Positions 1 through 7,469 of a stretch of DNA of 64,000 bases are shown piece after piece. Made by a program: the position numbers and the translations under genes. The notes beneath the pieces are model-generated. The model had not been told where the DNA came from and ran no database searches. It was given only the letters and a program-made list of their open reading frames with translations. The DNA lies in the NCBI RefSeq assembly GCF_043195095.1, contig NZ_JBAFWN010000014.1, one strand, 5' to 3'. The DNA comes from NCEH01 sp043195095. GTDB taxonomy: Bacteria; Pseudomonadota; Alphaproteobacteria; Rhizobiales; Xanthobacteraceae. How positions within the stretch are numbered: the stretch's first letter is position 1; each line of letters starts with the position of its first letter.

Positions 1-1641
1 CCCGCAATCGTCGACCAGGATCAGGGGACCGAAGCTGGTATTGCGCGTCCGCGAGGCGAGCACGCTCTCGATGCAGGCACGGGTTTCCTCCAGGCCGGAA
101 TGGACCGGCATCACCACGGCCACTTCGTCCAGGGCCAGCAGGTCGAGGCCGATGGGTCGGATCGGCGAAGACGCGAACCGTGCAAGGTCGAGGGTGTTGC
201 GCCGCGCCGCCTTCAGGAAGGTCAGCTCCTCGGCATCCACGAGCGGAGTGCCGACCCGCCCTTCCGGCCGCCCCTGAGAAAGGAAGTGCGCCAAGGGGTC
301 CATGTCCAGGGCGGCGACATCGGGATTGGCCGTGAGATACCAGCGGGGATCGAAATCCGGGCTCGGCCGGCGCCCTTCCTTGCTGCCGTGCAGCAGATAG
401 TGCAGCAGCGGGTTTTCGCCCAGCTTCGTCACATCCGGATATTGCGTGACGTACCAGCGGGTCTGAAACACCGGATTGGGGTCCCGCCCCGCTGCGGCGC
501 CATGGTCCAGATAATGGGTCAAGGGGTCGATGCCGGCTGCCGCCACGTCGGGATAGCGCCGCAGGTAATAGACCGGATCGAACAGGTTCGATTGCTCGAG
601 ACGTTTGCGGTTCTTGGCCAGCACATAGGTGGCCGTCCGCACGCCGAACAATTTGGCCACCCGGCTCAGGAGCTGGCGCTGGCCAGCATAAAGCGTCCGC
701 GCCATCTGGCGCAGCTGCCAGGGGAAGGAGCGCTGCCGCTGAATCTGCCGGAGCAATTGGCGGTCGCCCTGGAGACGCTCAAGCTCCAGGGCCGTAGTCT
801 GCGCGGTCTGCGCGCGCAGGAGCGCGCGCAGACGTGCGGCTTCCTTGCCGAGGACATCAAGGCGCGCGCGCGCGCCTTCGCGCACCGCGTCCATCTGCGC
901 GGCCCCGGCGGCATCGCCCGCGTCCGCCATGTGCGACGCCCGGGGCATTCGCGCCAGCTTCAGGTCCCCGCCGAGGCGGGCGAAGGCACGCTGGATGTTC
1001 TGCCCCATGGTCTCGCCGCCCGGCGGATCGAACAGAGGACGCAAGGGCGCCGCGATCTGCGCTCCGGCGGCCAGGACGCCCAGGCCTTCGCCATGGGGAA
1101 AGACGAAACCGGCGGCACGCGCGCTCAGCACGCGCCACAGATCCGCGCCGCCCGGCGTGTCGAGCCCATGGACCAGGATCACCGCGCCTGGGGAGAGGCG
1201 TTCAAGCCAGGCGTCCAGCACCTCCCCCGAGAGCGCACCGGGGGGAACGGCGTCAAAACAGAGCAGGTCGATGCTGCCGCACGCGAACTCCTTGTAAGCG
1301 GTCGCAGCTGGTGCGAGCACGGCTTCGGAGGCCCGGATATCGTCGCGATTGAAGGCGGCGCCGAAGGCCGGCGACGGATCCCCCGAAGCGGCGACGTCCC
1401 AGCCCGAAACCGCGACGCAGCGGGTGGCCAGTTCGAGACGGGCCGCCATCTGGAGAAAACACAGGTGCGGATTGGGGGTGCGCGCGCCGAGCGAGACCGC
1501 GAGACGCGGCCGCAGGACGTCCACCAGCCAGAAGCCGAAGGAAAAATGTTCGACGAAGACCGCGGGCAAGGCGACCCGCGTGGGCTCGAAAAACGCTGGC
1601 GTCGTCAGGGTTATCCCCAAAGACAACGAAGAGCCGATCAT
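1..1641 (-). CDS. Multidomain glycosyltransferase (methyltransferase-like N-terminus, YPDV repeats, GT2 start); 3' end cut by window
   Basis: The minus-strand reading frame is open from about 1641 to the left edge, giving at least 547 residues without a stop. Residues 1-200 resemble a class I SAM-methyltransferase-like fold (VSLGARTPNPHLCFLQMA, then HVxLxDTPGG-like VHGLDTPGGAD). Residues about 230-330 are charged and Gln/Arg rich, probably coiled coil. Residues about 354-470 hold three degenerate repeats of the form FDPxxYLxxYPDVA...DPLxHYLxHGxxEGR. From about residue 508 the chain reads AVVMPVHSGLEETRACIESV and ends LILVDDCG, the start of a GT-A family 2 domain. Such chimeras usually act in cell-surface polysaccharide assembly. 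The start at 1641 has GGAG nearby; 1707 is an alternative ATG. The domain reading of the N-terminus is tentative; the GT2 call is firm. Confidence 0.75.
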   Translation of the reverse strand, partial: MIGSSLSLGITLTTPAFFEPTRVALPAVFVEHFSFGFWLVDVLRPRLAVSLGARTPNPHLCFLQMAARLELATRCVAVSGWDVAASGDPSPAFGAAFNRDDIRASEAVLAPAATAYKEFACGSIDLLCFDAVPPGALSGEVLDAWLERLSPGAVILVHGLDTPGGADLWRVLSARAAGFVFPHGEGLGVLAAGAQIAAPLRPLFDPPGGETMGQNIQRAFARLGGDLKLARMPRASHMADAGDAAGAAQMDAVREGARARLDVLGKEAARLRALLRAQTAQTTALELERLQGDRQLLRQIQRQRSFPWQLRQMARTLYAGQRQLLSRVAKLFGVRTATYVLAKNRKRLEQSNLFDPVYYLRRYPDVAAAGIDPLTHYLDHGAAAGRDPNPVFQTRWYVTQYPDVTKLGENPLLHYLLHGSKEGRRPSPDFDPRWYLTANPDVAALDMDPLAHFLSQGRPEGRVGTPLVDAEELTFLKAARRNTLDLARFASSPIRPIGLDLLALDEVAVVMPVHSGLEETRACIESVLASRTRNTSFGPLILVDDCG

Positions 1642-1707
1642 ACCCGTCTCCGATCCCGCCCACGCCCCCTCGCGCAGACGGTCAAGCTTATGCGTCGCTT
1701 TATGCAT

Positions 1708-2634
1708 TTTCAGCCCGCATGCGAAGCGCGGCCGGCCGTGGCAAGCGCCGGCCGTCGCTCCCCGCAGCGCGACGCGAGGGGACAGCTTATGACGCCAAGA
1801 CTATGCGGAGAATAAATCATTTGCGGGCCGGAGACGCCATTTTTGTACTTCTACGGAAATCCGAAAAGCGCACTCTTCTCACGCCAACTCTGCTTCCCCA
1901 CCATCTTGCCACTCAAAACCATGTTACCTCTTGCGATCCAGCATCGAAATCGACAGGTCCACGGTTCTTATTCTAAATTATCCAGACAGCTACAAAGGAC
2001 GCAGATATAACATTAATCTAATACTGGATATGAAATAAAACCATCATATTTCTTGTTACACAACATGCTTTCTAAGGAAATTTGTTTCAAATATTTTACA
2101 ATTGTATCTGATTTTCCATTCGTCACACGCCTAGGTTGCTCATGTTTATCCTGAAACAAACTCAAGCTTCTGCTTTTTTGCAATCTGTCTGGAGACCGTG
2201 ACACCCTGATTACGAAAATGGAGGTATGATACGATTGTTGTGTGCGCCTGACCGCCCTCCGCACAGGTCGGAATCGGGCAAGCGGAACCTGCAGCCGCCT
2301 CCGGAAAACGCCGGACAGCGATGGTACCGCCAGGAAGCGCTCAGGGACAAGGGTTCTGCCCCACCGCGCGGGCGCGACGCGGCGGGCGGTGCGACAGCAC
2401 CTCCGCGTGCGCGGACACCCGGCGGGCAGCAAGGCCGCGTCATCAGGGCACCTCGGCGGCCCCGCGCCGCGGCAGGGCCACCCCGGGCCGCACCGGGAGG
2501 AGGTGAGACGCGCGCCGCAAGCCCCACACCCGCGAAAAGAGGCATCCGGTCCCTCGCGGCCGCACCGCGAGGGGCTCAGTCACTCCCGCCCATGGGAAAC
2601 GCGCGCGATCCCCGTCATGCCCCGCTGAAACGTC
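1708..2634. other. Gene-free stretch with an AT-rich core
   Basis: No convincing gene lies between the glycosyltransferase start and the yebC stop. The short frames here have no family signature and lie in very GC-rich flanks. The core (about 1960-2230) is strikingly AT-rich: 58 of 180 bases from 1981 to 2160 are G or C. It probably holds the promoter region of the glycosyltransferase gene, but I cannot place one. Confidence 0.6.
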
Positions 2635-3381
2635 CTAGTCGGTCATCTTCGCGATCATCGCGTCCGACAGCTCGAAATTGGCCGTGACGCTCTGGACGTC
2701 GTCGTTGTCCTCGAGCGAATCCACCAGCCGCAGAAGCTTTTCGGCGGTCTCGTCGTCCACCGCGATATTGTTCTGCGGGCGCCACACGAGACCCGCCTTG
2801 CGCGGCTCGCCGAACTTCAGTTCAAGCTGGCGCTGGACCTCGTTGAGATTTTCCACCGCGCAGATCACCTCATGCCCATGCTCGGAGGAGGCGACATCGT
2901 CCGCGCCTGCGTCGATGGCCGCTTCCAGCATGGCGTCGGCACTGGCCTTGGCGGGGTCGAACTCGATCAGCCCGACCCGGTCGAACATGAACGAGACCGC
3001 GCCGGTTTCCGCGAGGTTTCCGCCCGACTTGGTGAAATAAGAGCGTACCTCGCCCGCCGTGCGGTTGCGATTATCGGTCAGCGTCTCGACGATCACCGCG
3101 ACACCGCCGGGGCCGTAGCCCTCGTAGCGGATCTCTTCGTAATTCTCGCTGTCGGCGCCGCCGGCCTTCTTGATGGCGCGCTCGATATTGTCCTTGGGCA
3201 TGTTTTCCGCGCGGGCGGCGAGAATCGCGGCGCGCAAGCGGGCATTCATGTTGGGGTCGGGCAGGCCCATCTTGGCCGACACGGTGATTTCGCGCGCCAG
3301 CTTGGAGAACAGCTTGGAGCGCACCGCGTCCTGCTTGCCCTTGCGGTGCATGATGTTCTTGAACTGTGAATGTCCGGCCAT
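2635..3381 (-). CDS. yebC: YebC/PmpR family protein (TACO1-type)
   Basis: The 248-residue protein opens with MAGHSQFKNIMHRKGKQDA and continues with LPDPNMNARLRAAI and NMPKDNIERAIKKA, the diagnostic N-terminal signature of the YebC/TACO1 family. The length matches the family. Members were long annotated as DNA-binding regulators; more recent work on the family ties them to translation of difficult sequences such as proline stretches. The gene stands alone on the minus strand, 142 bp from the next upstream gene, a 274-residue phosphoesterase, and reads away from it. In many proteobacteria yebC sits beside ruvC, but ruvC is not seen here. Confidence 0.97.
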   Translation of the reverse strand: MAGHSQFKNIMHRKGKQDAVRSKLFSKLAREITVSAKMGLPDPNMNARLRAAILAARAENMPKDNIERAIKKAGGADSENYEEIRYEGYGPGGVAVIVETLTDNRNRTAGEVRSYFTKSGGNLAETGAVSFMFDRVGLIEFDPAKASADAMLEAAIDAGADDVASSEHGHEVICAVENLNEVQRQLELKFGEPRKAGLVWRPQNNIAVDDETAEKLLRLVDSLEDNDDVQSVTANFELSDAMIAKMTD

Positions 3382-3523
3382 GACCGCCTCCGATTTGCGT
3401 TGGAGCCTCGGCTCCGCGCGCCATCTGGCGGCGCCGCACGAGCCGGGCCTTCTTGTATGAAGCCGGCCTTATAGGTCGGCCAATGGGCGAAGGGCAAGGA
3501 AGCCCCTCAAGGATTCCGCTTCG

Positions 3524-4348
3524 TCAGTTTTCCCAGAAGCCCGGCCGGGCCTCCTCAAGCACCCCGCCGAGCCGCACCGCCGCGACTTTCACGGCAAGCC
3601 CGGTGCGGTCGTCGCTCTCCACCGCCAGGCCCGAAAGGCTGGCCGGGCCGGAGGCCGGCTCGAACCGGCCGGAGCCGATCTTGCGCGTGAAGCGCCGCAA
3701 GGGCTCCTCCTTCTCCATGCCTATCACCCCGTCATAGGCCCCGCACATGCCAACATCGGTGCAGAACGCCGTGCCGCCGGAAAGGATACGGTGATCTGCG
3801 GTCGGCACATGGGTGTGGGTGCCGACCACCAGGGTGGCGCGACCGTCGCAATAATGGCCGAAGGCCTGTTTCTCGCTGGTGGTCTCCGCGTGGAAGTCGA
3901 TCACCGCCGCATCCACCATATGGCCGAGTTCCGCCCCTTCCAGCACCCGGTCGAGGGCGGCGAAAGGGTCGTCCATGGGATCCATGAAGGTGCGGCCCAT
4001 GATGTTGGCCACCAGCACGCGGGCGCCGTTCTTGGCTTCCACCAGAATGGCGCCGCGCCCCGGCGTGCCGGCCGGATAATTGGCCGGGCGCACCAGCCGG
4101 TCCACCCGCTCGATGAACACCAGGGCCTCGCGCTGGTCGAAGGCGTGGTTGCCCAGCGTGACGGCATCCGCCCCGGCGGCGCGAAAATCCTCATAGATGG
4201 ATTCGGTGATGCCGAAGCCGCCGGCGGCATTCTCGCCATTCACCACCACGAGGTCCAATTGCCATTGGGCGATCAGGCCCGGCAGGCGGGAGGTCAGGGC
4301 CTCGCGGCCGGGCCGGCCCACCACATCGCCCAGGAACAGAATACGCAT
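3524..4348 (-). CDS. TIGR00282/YmdB-type metallophosphoesterase
   Basis: The 274-residue protein starts MRILFLGDVVGRPGREAL, the metal-binding opening of the calcineurin-like TIGR00282 family (B. subtilis YmdB, a cyclic-nucleotide phosphodiesterase). Further metal-site motifs are VVNGENAAGG, TLGNHAFDQ, DFHAETTSEK and VGTHTHVPTAD. It is cytosolic, without signal peptide. The start lies 9 bp after the fau stop, so it is probably the downstream gene of a fau operon, an arrangement common in alphaproteobacteria. The physiological substrate is not known from sequence. Confidence 0.93.
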   Translation of the reverse strand: MRILFLGDVVGRPGREALTSRLPGLIAQWQLDLVVVNGENAAGGFGITESIYEDFRAAGADAVTLGNHAFDQREALVFIERVDRLVRPANYPAGTPGRGAILVEAKNGARVLVANIMGRTFMDPMDDPFAALDRVLEGAELGHMVDAAVIDFHAETTSEKQAFGHYCDGRATLVVGTHTHVPTADHRILSGGTAFCTDVGMCGAYDGVIGMEKEEPLRRFTRKIGSGRFEPASGPASLSGLAVESDDRTGLAVKVAAVRLGGVLEEARPGFWEN

Positions 4349-4357
4349 ATCAGCCGC

Positions 4358-5026
4358 TCAACCGCCGCAGAGAAAAACCCCCGCCTCCGTTATCATCCCG
4401 TCCACCCGTTCGTCATGGGGCTCTTCGGGCACCTGGGGCACTTCCTGGCAGGAAAACGCATAGCCGAAGGCCCGCACCGGGCCACGCGCGCGCAATCCGG
4501 CGAGGGTGCGGTCGTAATGGCCCGCGCCATAGCCGATGCGGAAGCCGCGGGCATCGAACGCCGCGAGCGGTACGACGAGCACTTGCGGCACCACCTCCGG
4601 CGCGTCGGGTGAAGGGGTGGGAATGCGATAGGCGCCCGCGAGATCGAGCACGTCGCCCGCCTGCCAGCGGCGGAACAACAAAGGTTCGTCCCGGCTCAGC
4701 ACCACGGGCAGGGCGACGATCGCCCCCGCATCCCACAGCAAGGCGGCAAGCGGGGCGGTGTCGATTTCATCGCGGAACGGCGCGAACAGCGCCACCGAAT
4801 GGCCGCGCACATCCTCAAGCAGCGACATAGCGTGGAGCGCGGCGCGCTGGGAGGCGTGGGACCGCTCCTCTTCGCCCATGGCGGCGCGCCGGGCGAGCGC
4901 GGACCGGCGCAAGGCCACCTTTTTTTCCCGCCGCGCGGTCGCTTCGCGTTGCGACGCGGGGTCGTCCGCGCCGAGGGCAGTTGTACCGAGAGCGGAAGAT
5001 CGGGAAGCGGAAGGCGAAAAAGTCAT
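4358..5026 (-). CDS. fau: 5-formyltetrahydrofolate cyclo-ligase
   Basis: The enzyme converts 5-formyl-THF to 5,10-methenyl-THF with ATP, recycling folate. The 222-residue protein shows the family order: Lys/Arg-rich nucleotide-binding N-terminus (REKKVALRRSALARR), EIDTAPL, and the C-terminal GFRIGYGAGHYDRTL motif. It carries about 25 extra N-terminal residues compared with many homologues, so a later start is possible. A 6S RNA lies directly upstream on the same strand. The zapA-6S-fau order is a long-standing syntenic block in proteobacteria, where the 6S transcript can run into the ligase gene. Confidence 0.95.
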   Translation of the reverse strand: MTFSPSASRSSALGTTALGADDPASQREATARREKKVALRRSALARRAAMGEEERSHASQRAALHAMSLLEDVRGHSVALFAPFRDEIDTAPLAALLWDAGAIVALPVVLSRDEPLLFRRWQAGDVLDLAGAYRIPTPSPDAPEVVPQVLVVPLAAFDARGFRIGYGAGHYDRTLAGLRARGPVRAFGYAFSCQEVPQVPEEPHDERVDGMITEAGVFLCGG

Positions 5027-5039
5027 GTGCGGAGCCGCA

Positions 5040-5185
5040 AAAGCCGTCGGAGGTCGATCCCGGGAAACCTACAGCGTAGGTGGGCGCCGTATGGCCAAGC
5101 CCACGGGCAAGGTCAGGTACAGCTCCCTTAAGGATCGATAAGGCCCCGGGGAATGTTCTCCTAACGAACCCCACAGCCCCGCCGA
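5040..5185 (-). ncRNA. ssrS: 6S RNA
   Basis: Between zapA and fau, on their strand, the transcript-sense sequence holds AACATTCCCCGGGGCCTT, then AAGGGAGCTGTACC, then GGCGCCCACCTACG and a closing CTCCGAC. This matches the alphaproteobacterial 6S consensus layout, with a closing stem (GTT-A-GGAG paired with CTCCGAC) and an open central bubble. 6S RNA binds the sigma70 RNA polymerase holoenzyme and mimics an open promoter. Ends are estimated to about 15 bp; the position in the zapA-ssrS-fau block supports the call. Confidence 0.82.
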
Positions 5186-5291
5186 TTGAATGTAGGCCCG
5201 CCGCGGCCCGGACGCCAGAGGCGGTTTGAAATTTACCCAGGTAACAAAATCGCGCGCAGCCCGAACCGGATGCGCCGGTGCGGATCAGGAT

Positions 5292-5527
5292 GGATCGACC
5301 TTCAGCGACGGGATGCATTCGTCGAGACGGCTGACGGCACATGGACGCGAAGGTCCGTCTTTCACCGACCGTCATGGCCGGGCCTGTCCCGGCCATCCGC
5401 GCCGGGCCGCCGCACGGACCTTGAAAAGTCGGCGCCAGCGGTGCCGCGTGGATGCACCGGACGAGCCCGTGCATGACGATGCTCTGCTGCAACGGCCTCA
5501 ACCATGACTGTCGATCGGCCCTGCCAC
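5292..5527. repeat. Intergenic repeat, tandem copy 1
   Basis: A unit of about 236 bp begins GGATCGACCTTCAGCG and contains the hairpin ATGGCCGGGCCTGTCCCGGCCAT near its middle and a second hairpin around TGCACCGG...CCCGTGCA. It is followed head-to-tail by a close copy. It has no credible coding capacity. Confidence 0.9.
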
Positions 5528-5761
5528 GGATCGACCTTCAGCGGCGGGATGCATTCGTCGAAGCGCCTCAAGGCACAGGCGCGCGAAGGTCCGTCTTTCA
5601 CCAGCCGTCATGGCCGGGCCTGTCCCGGCCATCCGCGCCGGGCCGCCCGCACGGACCTTGAAAAGTCGGCGCCAGCGGTGCCGCGTGGATGCACCGGACC
5701 AGCCCGTGCATGACGATGCTCTGCTGCAACGGCGTCAAGCCATGACTGTCGATCGGTTCTA
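5528..5761. repeat. Intergenic repeat, tandem copy 2, ending on the zapA stop codon
   Basis: This is the second head-to-tail unit, nearly identical to the copy before it. Its right end, CGATCGGTTCTAG, supplies the CTA that is the zapA TAG stop on the minus strand. Related elements lie at 25992-26108 and 26938-27150. Confidence 0.9.
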
Positions 5762-6142
5762 GCCCATGCCGACATTGGCGGTGGGCGCCGGGCCCACCTC
5801 GCGGGCGAGCTTTTCCAGGCGCTCGGCCACCTCGTCGATGGAGCGGGCGACGGCTTCCTCGCTGGCTTCCATGCGGGCGAGCGCGGAGGCGCGGGCATCG
5901 CGCTGGCCCTCGATGTCGCTTTCCAGCGCGCGGATGCGGTTGCGCGCCTCGGCCAGTTCGTCGGCAATGGTGACGGCGGCCATGACGGTGAGCCGCTGGT
6001 CGCCGATCTCGCCGAAGGCGGTGCGCAACTGGGCGATGCGGCTGTCGATGTCGCGCGCGAGGCGGATGAGATGCTCTTCCTGTCCCTCGTCGCAGGCCAT
6101 GCGATAATAGCGGCCGGCGATGGTGACGCTGACTTGCGCCAT
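5759..6142 (-). CDS. zapA: Cell division protein ZapA
   Basis: The 127-residue protein starts MAQVSVTIAGRYYRMACDEG and continues with EHLIRLARDIDSRI and a coiled-coil C-terminus, the normal ZapA layout. ZapA binds and bundles FtsZ at the division ring. It begins one base after the stop of the DUF4164 gene, so the two are translationally coupled, and a 6S RNA follows downstream. Its TAG stop lies inside the end of an intergenic repeat. Confidence 0.94.
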   Translation of the reverse strand: MAQVSVTIAGRYYRMACDEGQEEHLIRLARDIDSRIAQLRTAFGEIGDQRLTVMAAVTIADELAEARNRIRALESDIEGQRDARASALARMEASEEAVARSIDEVAERLEKLAREVGPAPTANVGMG

Positions 6143-6143
6143 A

Positions 6144-6446
6144 TTATCCGCCGTGGGTCGCGAGCACGTCGCGGATCGTGCTCATGGCCACATCCAGCCG
6201 CCGCGTGACTTCCTGCGCCACCTCGCCCAGCTCCGCCACCTTCTCGCGCGCGCCGTCCAGCTCCTCGGCGAGGCGGGCGCGGTCGTTGCCCATGGCATGA
6301 AGCTGCGCCAGCAAGGCCTGCTGGTGGCGATCGGCATCGCGCCGCCGCTCCAGAGCGTCGGTCAAGGCATCGAGCGCGGCGTTGAGGCGCTGCGTTGCCG
6401 TTTCGATGGGTCCAGTTTCGGCCGGGCGTTGCTTCAAGGCATACAT
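6144..6446 (-). CDS. DUF4164 family coiled-coil protein
   Basis: The 100-residue protein is read from the ATG of MYALKQRPAET and is almost wholly helical with heptad patterns (LNAALDALTDALERRRD, LAEELDGAREKVAEL). This matches DUF4164, a small family found next to zapA in Rhizobiales. A longer in-frame extension upstream is arginine/proline-rich and looks like non-coding GC-rich sequence, so the internal start was chosen. The stop is one base before the zapA start, which suggests joint expression and a possible division-related role. The molecular function is unknown. Confidence 0.85.
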   Translation of the reverse strand: MYALKQRPAETGPIETATQRLNAALDALTDALERRRDADRHQQALLAQLHAMGNDRARLAEELDGAREKVAELGEVAQEVTRRLDVAMSTIRDVLATHGG

Positions 6447-6649
6447 GAAATTCGAGTGTAGCTGAGTCGGAGCGAAAACAGAGCCGTCTTGCCACTTGTC
6501 AACGGGAATTAGGGCGAGCAAGAGACCGCTGGCCGGCCGGAGGGGCGAAACCCGCCGCGCACCGGACCGCAATGAAGCAGGACGCGATGGGTGGGGACGC
6601 GATGGGTAAAACGGGAAATGGCGGAGCGCGGGGCGCCGCCGCGCTGTGC

Positions 6650-7192
6650 ATGAAGCGAATGACGTGGCGGATCCTGCCGGTGATGATCGCCGCCGCTCTG
6701 CTCGCCTGGGCGCAGGCCGTCCCGGCGGCGGCGCAGGGCGCAAAGCCCACGCCCGCCTCGGCTCAGGCGGCCCAAGCAAGCCAGAGCGAGCAAACCCCGG
6801 ACGCCGTGGTGCGCGCGCTCTACCAGCATTATTTCGAGACCGCCCCGGAAACGGCGGTGAGCTTCGACTATAACGACCCCGCGACCACCAAGGCCTATTT
6901 CGACCCGGCCCTGGCGAAGCTGCTGGTGGCCGACGCCAAGCGCGACGCGCCGCGCCTCGATTTCGACCCCTTCATCGACGGGCAGGATTTCGAGCTTTCC
7001 CCGATCACCTACCAGACCAAGAATGTCTCGCGCAGCGAGGCGCTGGTGACCGCGCAATTCCTGAATTTCGACGAGACCAAGTCGATCGTCTACAAAGTGG
7101 TACGCACCGGCGCCGGCTGGCGCATCGCGGATGTGCAATGGGGCGGCGGGCGGGAGACGCTGCGCGCGCTGCTGGCCAAAGCGGGGAAATAA
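6650..7192 (+). CDS. Secreted DUF3828-like protein
   Basis: Read from 6650, the 180-residue protein has a clear signal peptide (MKRMTWRILPVMIAAALLAW...AAAQ). A mature domain of about 120 residues follows: VVRALYQHYFET, a central SPITYQTKNV strand and the closing WRIADVQWGGG. This fits the NTF2-like DUF3828 family of periplasmic proteins of unknown function. ATGs at 6572 and 6602 are also in frame, but the signal peptide is better formed from 6650. It diverges from the DUF4164 gene and precedes tkt by 277 bp. No function can be assigned. Confidence 0.8.
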   Translation: MKRMTWRILPVMIAAALLAWAQAVPAAAQGAKPTPASAQAAQASQSEQTPDAVVRALYQHYFETAPETAVSFDYNDPATTKAYFDPALAKLLVADAKRDAPRLDFDPFIDGQDFELSPITYQTKNVSRSEALVTAQFLNFDETKSIVYKVVRTGAGWRIADVQWGGGRETLRALLAKAGK

Positions 7193-7469
7193 TCCTGCGA
7201 CAAGATCGGCGCGACGACACCGGCACGGGTGGACCTTACCGGCGTGCCGCGCTGCGGGAAAAAATGCCTTTGCGAACAAATGGCAACACGGCGTGCGCAC
7301 CCAGGCCGCGACCATCCGGCGCGGCCTTTGCGGGGCACGATCCCTTGACCTGCGACTTCCGCTGCGTTTGACACCCCGGGCAGCGCTGCTATCACTGCCG
7401 CGCCGCGGCATCTGCCGCTTGGCTCTTGTTGCCCATAAAGGCGCCCCGGGCGCCGGAGACCTGCCCCGC

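Noticed and set aside
2226..2687. Overlapping plus-strand frames between the AT-rich stretch and yebC
   Set aside because: They are Arg/Pro/Ala-rich, occur in three frames over the same bases and partly run into yebC on the other strand.
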